DNA from: Sipunculus nudus
Lineage: Eukaryota; Annelida; Sipuncula; Golfingiida; Sipunculidae
Assembly (NCBI GenBank): GCA_026874595.1
Contig: CM049314.1
Span: forward strand, 8,486,729-8,550,728
Direction of reading: 5' to 3'
DNA length: 64,000 nt
The notes beneath the pieces are model-generated. The model had not been told where the DNA came from. It worked only from the letters and a program-made list of their open reading frames with translations, and did not search any database. The stretch's first letter is position 1. Every line of letters begins with the position of its first letter. Of the stretch, positions 1 through 13,100 are shown piece after piece. The translations under genes and the position numbers were made by a program.

Positions 1-124
1 GTAATTGAAATATACTTACATCTGTACAGTTACTTGTTTGTTCATGTGTCGAAGCAACCTGCTACTTTAAGCAAAAATGAAAAATTCCTGCTGACTATTT
101 TGAGGCATATATATATATATATAT

Positions 125-320
125 GAGAAATTAAATCTTGTCAGACATTTTTACTACTTCGTAGTTTCGTGCAACATAGTGTTGCACTCAGGTATGACTG
201 TGATTCATTAGAAAAGACTGATTATATATATATATACCAGACTGTCTTATCTGATCAGTGCAACATGTTGCATGAAACTGCGTAGTAGAACAAATGTCTG
301 ACACAATTTGATTCCTCTAT
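125..320. repeat. Fold-back repeat with ~85-bp inverted arms
   Basis: Left arm (about 125-205) and right arm (about 236-320) are inverted copies. Both share 'gtcagacattt', '(c)tacta(c)..c(g)(c/t)agtttc(g/a)tgcaaca' and 'gttgcact'. TA runs lie at the left edge (107-124), in the loop (223-236) and at the right edge. The transcript would form a long imperfect hairpin. Probably a short MITE. Confidence 0.75.
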
Positions 321-407
321 ATTTATATAATTATAAAGCTCTAGTGTCATACCTTAGAGCACTCTAGAAGTTGTTTATTACAGGAAACCAGTAGATTCTT
401 ATATAAA

Positions 408-1607
408 TATATACTGTGGTTGCCTTTATATCGGCGGGGCTGAATTTTCACGGTTTTTATATTTTTAAAATTTTCACGGGGTTCCTTTTTCGAGCTCAAT
501 CATTGGTCTAGTAGTATATTTTATTATCAAAAATAATTTCATTAACCGGTGATTTCACTATTATCTAAGTCAACTTTTCCCCTGTCCGGATATCGCATGT
601 TCAAACATTCACAGACGGCTGAGCCGACACCTGCGGAGGTTCATTAAAAACAACTCAAATGTTATTAAGGTGTGTCAAGAAACCAACCTATTACTACAAA
701 CCGTATATTAACTTTGTTTAGGGAAACTGTCTTGATAAGGTTATCTTACTCCTGTTAATTAAAAGTCGAGTCGTAATCACCTGCTCAACCAACAAGGGAC
801 CCTGTAGGTAGCCCCCTTATTTCAGTATCAAAGGCAGGGAGTGCCCAGAATAATTTGAGTGCCATTTATTTGCTAATTACTTCCATATAGGTGGAAGAAG
901 GAAATGTATTCAGTTTCTCACATTTAAATCTGAAGCAAAACATAATATTCCACTGTTTTACAGCACTTTGGCCCCAAAATGAACTGTGACCTTTCAAATA
1001 TATTCAAAATTCACGTCATCACTAGATAATCATTCATTGTTTGGCGCGTCATGATTTCACAGAATTAGTCCTTTATAAAGTTACAAGGTGGCGTAACCCT
1101 CGGTGCTACGTACACTACTTTAGTGGCAAAATTTTATTCATTAACATGATTAAATATGGCACAATGTGAAAGAGTACCTTCTACTCAATATTCATTTTAA
1201 GCGGCACTAGATGTCATCTAACTTGGCACACATACACGTAATTTTTAAATATTACTGCCCAGCGGGCATTGACACTTTCCAGTCATGTGCCGGGGACAGG
1301 AAAAACTGCCGGGCCAGTCTGCCGGCGTTAGCACACACCTGCAAAGGGTCCCAGTTTTTGCATCTAAGCCAACCGATATTATTTTAAATGGGTCCAGTCA
1401 TTCTCCCTGAATCATTTAACGTATATGCCCCAGGCTGGATTGACATCACTATGTAGCTGAAGATCAATCTCAACTGTCGCAAACTATCGACAGCTTCTGA
1501 AATTAATGATCATGGTCTGGTATATATGCATTCAAAACCAATTTCGGTCAGGGAGCGACCGCGAATATTGCGAATTTGAAACCACCGCAAATAAGAAGAC
1601 AACCACA

Positions 1608-1614
<7 letters not shown>
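408..1614. mobile_element. 1.2 kb TIR element (MITE-like) at a TA site
   Basis: Left end 'tatactgtggttgcctt', then GC-richer 'ggcggggctgaattttcacgg' (409-457), is inverted at the right end (about 1575-1614; reverse complement 'tatatactgtggttgtctt', then 'tgcggtgg'). The first 15 bases are nearly identical and the rest is degenerate. Both ends abut TA-rich DNA, and the right one runs into a (TA)n tract. 'Tttcgcgg/ttcacgg' interiors are typical of an abundant lophotrochozoan MITE group (from memory). No transposase ORF. Confidence 0.7.

Positions 1615-1683
<69 letters not shown>
1609..1683. repeat. (TA)n microsatellite, 75 bp
   Basis: Uninterrupted TA dinucleotides directly after the right end of the TIR element at 408-1614. 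The poly-YI ORFs across it are artefacts. Confidence 0.99.
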
Positions 1684-1686
<3 letters not shown>

Positions 1687-4600
1687 TAAAAATAATATTT
1701 CAAAATAAGCATTAATATACAATTTTCTTTACAGTTAATTACACTCAAGGTTTGGGACACAATTTTATTGGGTTTTTTCCTTGAACATTCATGGAGTAAG
1801 TAACATGTCCAGCACGTTATCGAACTACGAAAGGTTGTGGATAGGTTCAGCTTTCCAAGCTTTAAGTAAAATGATTGTGACAGACTTCCCGTCATACAAA
1901 ACCAAACAAAAAAATCAATAAATCAGTCTTGTCAGTTGGAAAGAATCTGAGCAAAATAAGAACCACCTCAGGCTAGCTTTACAACCCCTTAACATTCAGT
2001 TCACCGACATGACACAACAAGTTCACAGTTTGTATCAGCGCCCTGTTGTAAACTAATCAGGTTTTGCGGTAATCCAGTTTTCTGGATACTCTCCCTTGCA
2101 CGATCCTGCACAGTTGTTCAGATTAGTATAATGTTTCAGTCAGCAAATAACGATGCTAACTTGTTAGGATTTATGAGAGTGGGGAAAAATTTAACTAAAC
2201 AAAAAAACACAAAAACACACCATGATGAACTAATTTTTATTTGCTGGGTTAAGGCATCTCAAGGAGTGAGTGCGTAGCAATGACTGACCCAAAAGTGGGA
2301 ATTTAAGGCCTGAAGTTTAATACAGAAAAAAAATCTGTTATTCAACTAAAATGCCAAAGGTGAACCACATGATCTTTCATGAAAATAATGATCTGCAAGC
2401 ATCCTTCCCGCATGAAAATGGAGCCTGGCTTAATTACTGTCAAAGTCACAACTTCCTTTTCAATTTTAAGGTTTATCCTGAAGGAAAAATTTCCTATTTT
2501 TTATGGTCTGTGTTTATAGATTTTTGGGAGGTAGTTTTGAATGAGATCAGTTTATTACTATAAAAACGACCTTTCAGTGAATCAACCAGGCAACCCCGCA
2601 ATTACCTGGTAGGAAAACATCAACATTCCTTCCTAAAATGTTGACTGAAGTGAAAAGGTCAAGGACACCTTTCATCAAACACTGATGGCAGTTGGTATCA
2701 AAAACTGATAAGCATCCCAAGTGGAATGGACTAGGGGTATGATTTTATTAATGATGACACTCCTGCCTGTAAGAATATCATTAAAGCAATGATTCAAAGA
2801 TTGAAGGATACCTGATCATTTTTATAATGCATACATTCACTAAAAATCTCTTGGGTTGTGACTTTGAAGATGAAATCCTGTCACCCACTTCCTAGTTCAA
2901 CTTCCATTAAATTCTTTTAATAAACAATAAACCAAATACTTCAATTGTTCAAAACAATACAGTGTTTCCAGCTTTGCTCACTTAATCCTGGGAACATGCT
3001 TTCAGATTATTTCATACTAAATATGTGGTTTACTTATGCTGTGGAATAATTTGCCTACATTATAACATGCAAACCTGATTTCACACAACAATTTCCTGTT
3101 CTTAGCAGTAATAGGCAAAATATATTTTAATGAAGTGAATTTTATAATAATCTTAGTGAAGATAGAAACTTTCAATTACTATGCTTTCCGAACTAAACTG
3201 AGGACAATATCCTTCATTAAATTTAATACTTTCTTTCTACTATCAAGACAATTATCCTCTAATTGTGTACAGGCATTTATTATCAATCTGCTTCACATGC
3301 ATCCTTTAAATAAAAATTTTAATTAATAAATTTTCACTTCTGTCTGTATTTTATGCCATACTTACTTTCTAATCTGCAAGCTGTTTTAACATCAGTGTGT
3401 CAACTTTCAAGGTAAACTAAGTTTTAATTAATTAGGCTGTACATGACAGGGATCAAACAAATTTAAAGATTAGCTCTATCTAGCAGCCACATCCAGGGTT
3501 CTGTGTGGTAGATAAGCGTCTCGGGGCAGTTCACTAAAAATTAACAAAATTCAGGGTTTCCTGCATTTTGAGTTTGTGTGGTGACCTGCCCATCTTCTGA
3601 ATACACTGGGGTACCTTAAATCCCTCAACCATGACGGTTACATGGTTAAAACAGACAATATAATGTCTCTAAATTCTAAAAGGTTAGAAAGAACATGATC
3701 TCAGTTAGTCATACTATCTTATTTTCATGATAAGATCCAATAATTTCATTTTTACTGCCAGACGTAACATTCAAAACCATATTTCTCTGATTTATGGACT
3801 TTTGTATCTCCTGCTTCATACATCATAAAATCTGCTGAAAGCTGGAGAAAAGGACCACTCAATAAGTTATCTATATTTATATAGAGCTTTCCCAAGCAAA
3901 ACTGGTAAAACTGAACCAGGCGCTGCATGTTCATAGCTATCTGACAGTTAAGAGTAACACATATACTTCAGTTAATTAAACTCTGTGCAACTGGCCTGAG
4001 CTCAGCACCATTAGACCCTGTTCTTGCTGTACATGACTGTTTGTGAGATATATGAGACAAACTGTGAATTTCAGAAAAAATTTTGTGGGGCTAAAATTTC
4101 AAGGTTTTGACACTGAACACTATTTCTTGAGTTTAAAACTTTAATTCCTGAGTACCTTCTGGTGTTGTTTTCTGACTTTATTGTATACATTACTCTGACG
4201 GACATTTAAAACAAGACCAGCAGTACAAATGACCTTATAGCATAACAATGCTTGAGAGAGAGAGCAACAGGGTTAGTCTATGTATACCAGTGCAAGAGCA
4301 GCCACACTTTTAGACACTTTTTCATTTTTTTTCCTTGAAATAAGATTTATTCAGTATTTTTAATATAAAATAAAAGAGGTTATATTATTTTCTGTGTGAT
4401 TTATTAAGCTTTATTAATAGGTCAATCTTAACCTGGGCACAAACAATGTAGACACCAACAAATGATGGGCTGGCTTTTACAAGTTCTGTTATAAAATTAA
4501 CAATTGTGTTTTTTTTTTTATTTAATGAAAAAAGTTACCCCCAATTTCAACGAAAAAAAAATAAACCCCAATGAACAATACAGAAGCCACAATAACTGAA

Positions 4601-6586
4601 ATTTTAAGAATTTTCATACATGAACAGTCTATATAACTTATCTAGAAGCAGCAAAATTCTGGGTAAATCCAAGCATAAGCAGTGCTGATGTGAAGATTTT
4701 TTTAACATTCTGGCTGCTTGGTTTAACACTTCCTGAACAGGGGATGGCACACTAATCACATCGTTATAAAACCACCTACACAGCACAATACATCACATCA
4801 CAGAAAATAATGACATCACTTACAAACACCTGCCTGGTGAACCTGTGTCGCTCCGTTAAAATACATCATGATAACCGGTCCTATTCACTTGTTTTACTTG
4901 TGTAATATAAATCAAGTCCTTAGCATGCAGGGCAGTTTTGAAAATGCCTCTCACGTGACAGTTCTAATCAAGTAAATAATAGGAAGTATACCATAAAACT
5001 TTTTTTTTATTTAAGTTTAGTTCTAGGTAAACTGACAGTTATTCTTATATGATTGATATATGATTCTTAACTGATAGTTATTCTTATATGATCATGTGAC
5101 CAAGACGTATGCATGTGATGTCTGTTATGTGTATGTGACCCCACACAAAGTGAATGCTGTACCATGGGAAAAGTCTACAAAAACAGGGTGGCATGTGCAT
5201 TTTCGTCTGGGTCTATTCATAAAATATTTTAAAAATTTTTTTATTAAAATATTAAAAAATTAAAATATAAAATTATTTAAATGAAATAGTTAATTTATTT
5301 GGCAAACTCATAAATCTGATTAAAATTTTCCAAAATCATCTTAATGGGTGATCTTATTACATGACACCACCTGAGGCAGACATCTACATGACTAATTTCT
5401 TTATATCATAAAGCTGTATTTCCATGTTTGTGTATGTGTATGTGTGTATATACGTGAAAATACAGCTGTGTTTCCCTGCATGGGTAAATGCATGACTACA
5501 TTTTAACTCTACCAGACATTTTTCGTGGTCAAGTGGATCTAGCAGGTCTTCCTCAAAAAGTTGGTGGAGTGACATCATTTCAATCCCAATCTTAATTGTG
5601 CATAAGCTGCTATGATTTTTTTATTTAGTTTTTAAGAACTGCATTTAATTACCATGTTGCATGATCACAATATGTACCAATTAGACATTGCTGAATCAAA
5701 CAGTAATAGTAACATTTCAAAATTTCATGATTTGAATATTTATGTTTTATATCTAAGGGCAGCAGTATATATGAAGTATTTGGACAACAATTACGATTAC
5801 ATGAATGCATACCAACCTGTAATAACTGTTTTCAGACATATAAAACACTGTGTGGTCATCTTACCAGGGTAGGTTGTCACAGAAGGGGTGGTTGTCAAGC
5901 AAGATAACACTGTATATAACACCCTTTATGTATCAAAATATTAATTATTTATTATGGGGAATGAGATAATAACATGATTAGAAGAATGTAAAAATATGTA
6001 AATTAACTTATTCTTTATTCCCAGAACTCCTGTTAACACATTAGTGACCTGTCAGTCTCTATTAACAGGTTCTTGGCCTAGGTAAATTTGTCGTAATTTC
6101 TCTGGTGTGACATGATGGGGATAAATAACACCGCTCGTTATCTGATTTCCTTCAGTCAGGTATATAAAAACTCCGGATCTAAACGTAGAGTAAGTTCAAA
6201 CCACTTGTGTCCTTGAGGCAAGATCTGGGTTCAGCGTGGCATATTAAACTGGCCACCTTTTTCACCCTTCCTGCCAACACTAATTGTATAACCTGATGAA
6301 AAAGAACTGCTTAATTCCAGCTCTTTAGCAATGACAGCTTCACTAAAAAGCCAATTTGATGACTACTTGTCTTTTAAATGTTGAAACCTGTGTTAGTGTG
6401 TGTGTAAATGTGTTTTAAGTGTTTCAGCATATCCATTAAAAGCAGGAAATCTTCATTTGAAATAATAGCATATCCTGCTTTATATATAAGAATGTATATA
6501 TACCTAAAATAGTTATAACATATTATTATTATTAATGCACATGGTCCTAAAATCCTGTGAGAATTTGATTTAGAAAAGAAAACAAG
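1684..6586. other. Gene-free AT-rich stretch
   Basis: No exon, RNA gene or element boundary recognised. It contains homopolymer A/T runs and a short local duplication of 'agttattcttatatgat' near 5038-5092. Short ORFs here have no recognisable product. Confidence 0.6.
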
Positions 6587-8036
6587 TGACCCATGGGTCA
6601 TGACGCTCAGCTGACTGGCATGTTGACATTATGTCCTTGCACAGCAACAAATTAAGATAATGTAGGTGGCATTATAGTTCATGCATATTAGCTACAGTTC
6701 ATCAACACCCATAAGCACATCAAATTTGATGACAATCCATCCAGCTGCCCCTGAGGAATCTGGCAATTAGTGTGTATTTTGCATTTTTTTTCTGGGGTAC
6801 TCAAACATGGCCTGTAACTCAGATAATATAGGTCACAGTGACGTCAATTCAAGTTTCTGAGGAGAACTTTTGAGGAACTCTCAGGATGTCAAGTGAAAAG
6901 ATTAAGGTCAAATGATTATGATTTGTGCCCTGCTTTGGTTTCAAATTTTCAATCATTCTGGGGGTGCTTATAAGCCCCATAGCTTGGAGAATATGGGTAA
7001 CAGAGACCTAATTTTAGGTTTCCAAGAAGACTTTTTCATCGACCTCCCTGGTTGTCAAAATAGAAGATTCTAGGTCCAATGGTTATGATTTGTGCCCTGC
7101 TTTGGCATCAAATTTTCAATTATACTGGGGGGTACTTATAAGCTCTATAGCTTGGAAAATATGGGTAACAGAGACCTAATTTCATGTTTCCAAGAAGACT
7201 TTTCATGGACCTCCCTGGATGTCAAGATAGAAGATTCTTGGTCCAGTTGTTACGATTTGTGCCCTGTTATCAGATGACCGCATCTTTTAAGGTATCAATA
7301 ATAGCGAAAGAAAATTGTAAAATATCGAAAAAACACAGGTGGCGCCACCAGTCTGCAGAAACTGATGAAACACTCCATGATCAATATCCATGCAAAGAAT
7401 CATGGTGATCAAAGCATTAGTTGTTCAGATATTTGAGTTTTTGTATCAAATTTCCATTATTCTGGGGGATACTTCAGAGCCCCATAGCTTGAAGAATCTG
7501 GGTAACAGAGACCTAATTCCAGGTTTCCAAGGAGACTTTTCATTGGCCTCTCTGCATGTCAAGATAGAAGATACTAGGTCCAGTCGTTACGATTTGTGCC
7601 CTGTTAACAGATGACCCCATCTTTTAAGGTCTCAAAAATAGAGAAAAAAAACCCGTAAAAAATCGAAAAAATACAGGTGGCTCCACCAGCCTGCAGAAAT
7701 TGATGAAACACTCCATGATCAATATCTATGCAAAGAATCATGGTGATCAATGCATTAGTTGTTCAGATACTTAAGCTTTTGTATCAAATTTTCCATTTTT
7801 CTGGGGGGGTACTTTGGAGCCCTATAGCACGAAGAATATGGGTAACAGGGACTTAATTCCAGGTGTCCAAGGAGATTTTTCATGGACCTCTCTGGATGTA
7901 AAGTAAGAAGATTCCAGGTCCAGCGGTTACGATTTGTGCCCTGTTAACAGATAGATGACCGGAAGACCGGACGGCCGGACGGACATAGAGTGATTGCTGA
8001 AGCTCAGATGACTTACAGTCATAAGTAGGCTGAGCT
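6587..8036 (+). mobile_element. Hairpin-ended repeat family D, copy 1, with tandem core
   Basis: Starts with the 14-bp perfect palindrome TGACCCATGGGTCA (6587-6600) followed by GCTCAGCTGA (6605-6614). Ends after GGAC-type microsatellite with a hairpin between AGCTCAG (8001-8007) and CTGAGCT (8030-8036), with inner stem ATGACT/AGTCAT. The core holds four degenerate blocks near 6900-7045, 7050-7270, 7400-7620 and 7740-7960. Each runs from 'tctggggg..tacttataagcccc' through 'gaatatgggtaacagagacc' to 'ggtccagtggttacgattt'. Small ORFs here are shadows of the repeat. No transposase is seen, so it is non-autonomous. Confidence 0.75.
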
Positions 8037-8294
8037 AATAAACTAAACACAGCATCTTTGATTTTCAAGCTGTGATATGATACCAATAAAGTAGCCATAC
8101 CAAGTGTTTTTCAAAACATGATCAACTTAATTTGCTCTCTCAATGGAAAAGCAAATTATGAATATTCATGAGATCAGACAAGTGACAAGGATTCCAGCTG
8201 GCACACACTTCACATCTTCATCTGTGTGGTGTTTTACATATTTAAATATTGTCCTTGCCCATGGTGTGTCTGGTTATATATAACTAGAATACGG

Positions 8295-9738
8295 GTAGTC
8301 GACAAGCGACTACATGTATCCGCCTAAATCAGAGTGGAACGGGTGAAGTGAGGCATGGATTGAGTGGCAAGGGGAAATAGAGTGAAGTGTTGCATATTAG
8401 CATGGATGTCTGCAGCCAAATTGTGTATGTAGGTTGCCCCCCCCCCCCCCCACCACAAAATCCAGAAAGCCGTCCAAGTTGTATACTCATGCAAAATTTA
8501 AGGCAGATAAGTCAAACCACTATATGTATATGAGTGATTTTAGCCGGTGGCAGACAAACAGATGGACGCTGAGCAAAAATGGTTGCAGGTGACGCCACCA
8601 GTTTTGCGTATGATAAAGAGCTATGTGAGAACTATACACATGCAAAACTTTGGCCCAATCAGTCAAATGGTTGCCAAGATATGAGCTTGGATGTCTGCTG
8701 CATAAACTAGAATGCAGGTGGCGCCACCTGTCATAAAATCAAGAGAGCTGTCGGGGATGTATAAACCTGCAAAATTTTAGGCAGATATGTCAAACCACTG
8801 CCGAGATATGAGTGATTTTATCCCATGGCAGACAAACAGACAGGAGCTGTGCAAAAATGGCTGCAGGTGGCGCCACCAGTTTTGCGTATGATAAAGAGCT
8901 ATGTGAGATCTATACACATGCAAAATTTTGGCCCAATCGGTCAAACGGTTCCCGAGATATGAGCTTGGATGTCTGCAGCATAAACATGAATGTAGGTGGC
9001 GCCACCTATCATAAAATCAGAAAAGTTATCCAGGATGTATATGCATGCCGAATTTCAGGTGAATTAGTCAAGTCACTGCAGAGATATGAGTGATTTTAAC
9101 CCAAGGCAGACAAACAGATGGACACTGTGCAAACATGGTTGCAGGTGGCGCCACCATTTTTTATGTATGTTATAAAGCTCTCCAAGGGCTACATTTGTGC
9201 AAAAAAATTTTCCTGATCGGTCAAACGGTTCCCGAGATATGAGCTTGGATGTCTGCAGCATAAACGTGAATGTAGGTGGCGCCACCTGTCATAAAATCAG
9301 AAAAGCTATCCAGCATGTATATGCATGCCGAATTTCAGGTGAATTAGTCAAGTCACTGCAGAGATATGAGTGATTTTAACCCAAGGCAGACGAACAGATG
9401 GACACTGTGCAAACATGGTTGCAGATTGCGCCACCATTTTTGTGTATGTAATAAAGCTCTCCAAGGGCTACATTTGTGCAAAAAAATTTTCCTGATCGGT
9501 CAAACGGTTCCCGAGATATGTGGGTTTATGTGTGGAAACAGACGCACAAACGGACGCAGAGCGCAGAGGAAAGGTCAGAGGTCAAAACAAAATCGGGGCG
9601 CAACAGTTCACATGTGACCCGTACATAATCCCGGGTTTCGTAAAATTCCGCCCAGCCGTTACGGAAGAGTTCTCCGGACACCTACGCGGCGGTGGGCTGA
9701 AAACATAGTATCCGCAAAACTCTGTTTTGGCGGATACA
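8295..9738 (+). mobile_element. Hairpin-ended repeat family C with tandem ~280-300 bp core
   Basis: Left end: hairpin GTAGTCG-ACAAG-CGACTAC (8295-8313), then TGTATCCGCC (8315-8324). Right end: hairpin with arms GTATCCGCAAAAC (9708-9720) and GTTTTGGCGGATAC (9724-9737) around TCT. Its GGCGGATACA (9729-9738) is the exact inverse of the left TGTATCCGCC. The core has about four degenerate copies that alternate 'gagatatgagcttggatgtc' and 'gagatatgagtgatttta' blocks, each with the palindrome GGTGGCGCCACC, then (GGAC)-like microsatellite near 9540-9560. A C15 run (8437-8451) lies in the first unit. No protein is encoded. Confidence 0.82.
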
Positions 9739-10080
9739 ATGATCAATTTCTGATGCTATACTGAAACACATTTCCTGAGCCAAGTAAACTATTTTGTATG
9801 AATATTTATGAGTTCTGGAGCTACAACAGAGGCAATATGTTGCTGCACATAAATATTCATACAAACTATTTTACTACTGGAGACTTTTGGAATCTAATAC
9901 ATGAATATTCATTCCCTGGCCAGGCATGTTTGTACATAGTTATACCAGAATTCATATTTTCGACACCACATAACCAGTATCAACTACAAATCTGACTGTA
10001 ATAATGATGTAAATGGTCAATTCCCTAAATGCTTGCTTCCACTATCATTATCAATGAAGCTTCTGTTGATAGAAATTTAA

Positions 10081-10152
<72 letters not shown>

Positions 10153-13100
10153 AAAAAAAATACCCTTTTTTAGCTTTGAGTGTGCATCCATTTTAATGCA
10201 AAAATCAATTCAATTATCAATAGTAATTAATCTAAATAAAATCAGTTATTAAACTATTCTGTTTGAAAAGTTTCTGACAGAAAGATATCTTGTAATTGTA
10301 TGTTCAACTGATATAAATGGTGTACAGGAATTTATTAAAAATTATATATATTAAATGACCATTTTTCATCAGGTGCCTACAGTTTACAGGATATTAGGCT
10401 CTACATAAGAGTTTGTACCAAGAGAGTAATTGCTGAGTCAACATAAAATGGTGTAAAACTGCTCAGATACAGCAGTTATATCCCTGCATGCAATTTGCAA
10501 TTTTCTCATTTCAGGGAAAACCTGTCATATTCAACATTTATATTACTGAAACTAAAATATGTTCTTCAAATTTATTACTACTGTGAAAACCAGATCCACA
10601 CTGCAACAATGATTTTCTTCCTGCGTAATTATTTTCCCCTGTACCTTGTCACATGACAAGTAATTCTTCCAGCTTACCATAAATATCCATCTATTTGTTT
10701 TACGATCACTTGTTGATATTTATAACTGGGAAGCGATGAATTGTTCCAGTATTTCATTCCATAAACACCAGCATCATCCATATGCTTCCCCATCAGCCAG
10801 ATTTATGCAATAAAAACCCCTGAGGAAGCTCCTGCATTGCTTCATATATTTGGCCAAGCAGCCACAAGGTGGCAAATCCTAAGAAAAACCAGAAGGTCTA
10901 TTCTAGTTTATTAAACTGCACTCTAAGACCCCAATAGCCCAAAAACTAGGTCACATATACAGTATGGTGGTAAAGGATATACACCTCAGAGTTATAAGTT
11001 TTGGGTCATGAACCTCAGTCAAATTTTTATTTAAATTTTTGGTAATTTATTTTTGCATAAGAATGTCCACAGCCTATTTTGACATTCTGTACTGAAGAAA
11101 GTTCAACTTAACCAAATGATAAGAACAGCTTTTAGGCCCTATGGATATCAGTTTATTAAACAGAGGGCTAGGAATAATTCATAATTAACCATTAAAACAT
11201 TGGAGCAAATCTCTGTGTTCTGTCAAGATTTTACCATTTTACCTTTGAAAAGGTTTGAACTGAGGATATGCTCCAAAATCCCAAACCTTTACCATTCCAC
11301 TTTGGGCACATAGCCAGGAAGGTCAGTGCTGTTATTTAAGTACCAACTAGCTTGCTGATTCCCTTCCTACTGTTTAAGTGTATATATAAGTTTAAAGAAT
11401 TTCAGGATGAAGCAATATTCACCATTATGTGGTTCTCTAAATGGTTATTCAAAAGACAGTGTCTAATGCTGACAGAGGTCTTGAAAAAAAGAAGACAATG
11501 AAAAACTCAAAAATACTCCTACAGATCATTTTTTTTTACTTATTTGGTCATCTCAGATGTGGCTTTGCTTTAGGTCATGATTCTTTTCCAGCACAAAATA
11601 TTCAATAGACACCATCTTTGATTCTTTTATGACTTTAACATGTCTTATTTCAGGATTACACCAGGTAAATCAAATCCTGAAAGTGAAAAAAAGTCAAAAG
11701 ATGATTGGTAAAGTTGTATTGCCTGGCCAGTTTAAATGAAAGAACAGAACCTGATTCCCCAAAGGTACAGCATGAGGATCAAAATTCACTGTAGTATCAG
11801 CACCTCTGTTTATTAAAGCCTGTCATGCATACTAATGTCTGAAGAGAATTTAATCTGGTGTGACCATTGATGCAATTTTCTTAAATATTGGTGTAGCTAT
11901 GAGAGTTAAAGGTAACAAATGTACTAAAAGCATCTTCAGCTGCTCATTACATCTGCAATAATCTTCTGCAGAAAATCATATATGTTTTTTTGAGCAACTA
12001 TTTTGCAATGTCTTTGGGCCCCTACAGCTTTTATAAAACCTTCACCTTTGCATCTTCATGAGCTTATTGGGAATTCATACTCCTTTTGAGTCTATTTTTT
12101 CTTTAACCCTTAATATTCAAAAATTTATTATTTACATTTAATCCACCTACACATTCAAGTACATCTTGTCAAAGCCACCTCTACAGGTGCACCATGCCAG
12201 GCAGGCTAGCGGGGTTCTTGCCGATTCCCATAATGTACAGTGCTGTCGGTAGCATCCTGCCTGGAGGGACCATGCATACTGGTAAAACGCGACATTATTG
12301 GAAGCCATGACTGAAGGTACCACTGAAGATCACAACTGACCTCAATCAGAGGCCCCCTTCTGTCATTGGTCTCTTTTCCTGTTTGTGTGCTAGGGGAGCC
12401 TCTGTGACGTGCATGCCAAACAAACAAGCAGCATGGCCTCGGCCACCCCAAATAGCATCTCTACAGCAACACCATGAGCATCGAGGGAAAAGGCATTTAA
12501 TTTGCATGAGTGTTGCACAGAGTCAGAACCAGCGCCATTTGGCCTAAGGTTTATTCAAAGGAGCAATGGTGGTCTCTTGAGACTTTGGCCCTAAGAGAGT
12601 TTCATTGCATGGAAAAACAATTTTTTCACAATTTCCACAACATACCGTGAGCACAATTTCAAATTATCTCCAATCCACATGACAAGCATCTACACAATCA
12701 CCCACTCTAACATGAACAAAATGAGAACATGCCAGGGTTTCCAGAAATCTCCTTGGAAAAAATTCTTTTCTGCTCATATAATTACTTGTACTCAAGCATC
12801 CCTTTCTGTAACCTAATTTGGTTTCTAGAGAACCATGGCCAGCCACTGCCAAACAGGCTTTTCCACTTATAGCAGACTGATCAAAATAAGGCCATACCCT
12901 TCCTCGGAAATTAATCAATTCATTAGGTTTCTTTTTCCAATATTTTTAGACTGGGATCATCAAACTGGCACGACTGACCCTGTAAGTTTGTTTTCCACCT
13001 TTCAGTTACAGTCTGAGAGGTAAGTCACTGCAAAATCAACAAGATAATTGTAGCGAGAAGCTGACTGGACTGTCTCCTGGTACATGACTGTTTGAGTCGC

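Noticed and set aside
1506-1895. ORFs rich in YIYIYI on both strands
   Set aside because: Translation of the (TA)n microsatellite.
12206-12451. 81-codon minus ORF in a GC-richer patch
   Set aside because: No family resemblance, no convincing splice sites matched to a neighbour; likely chance.
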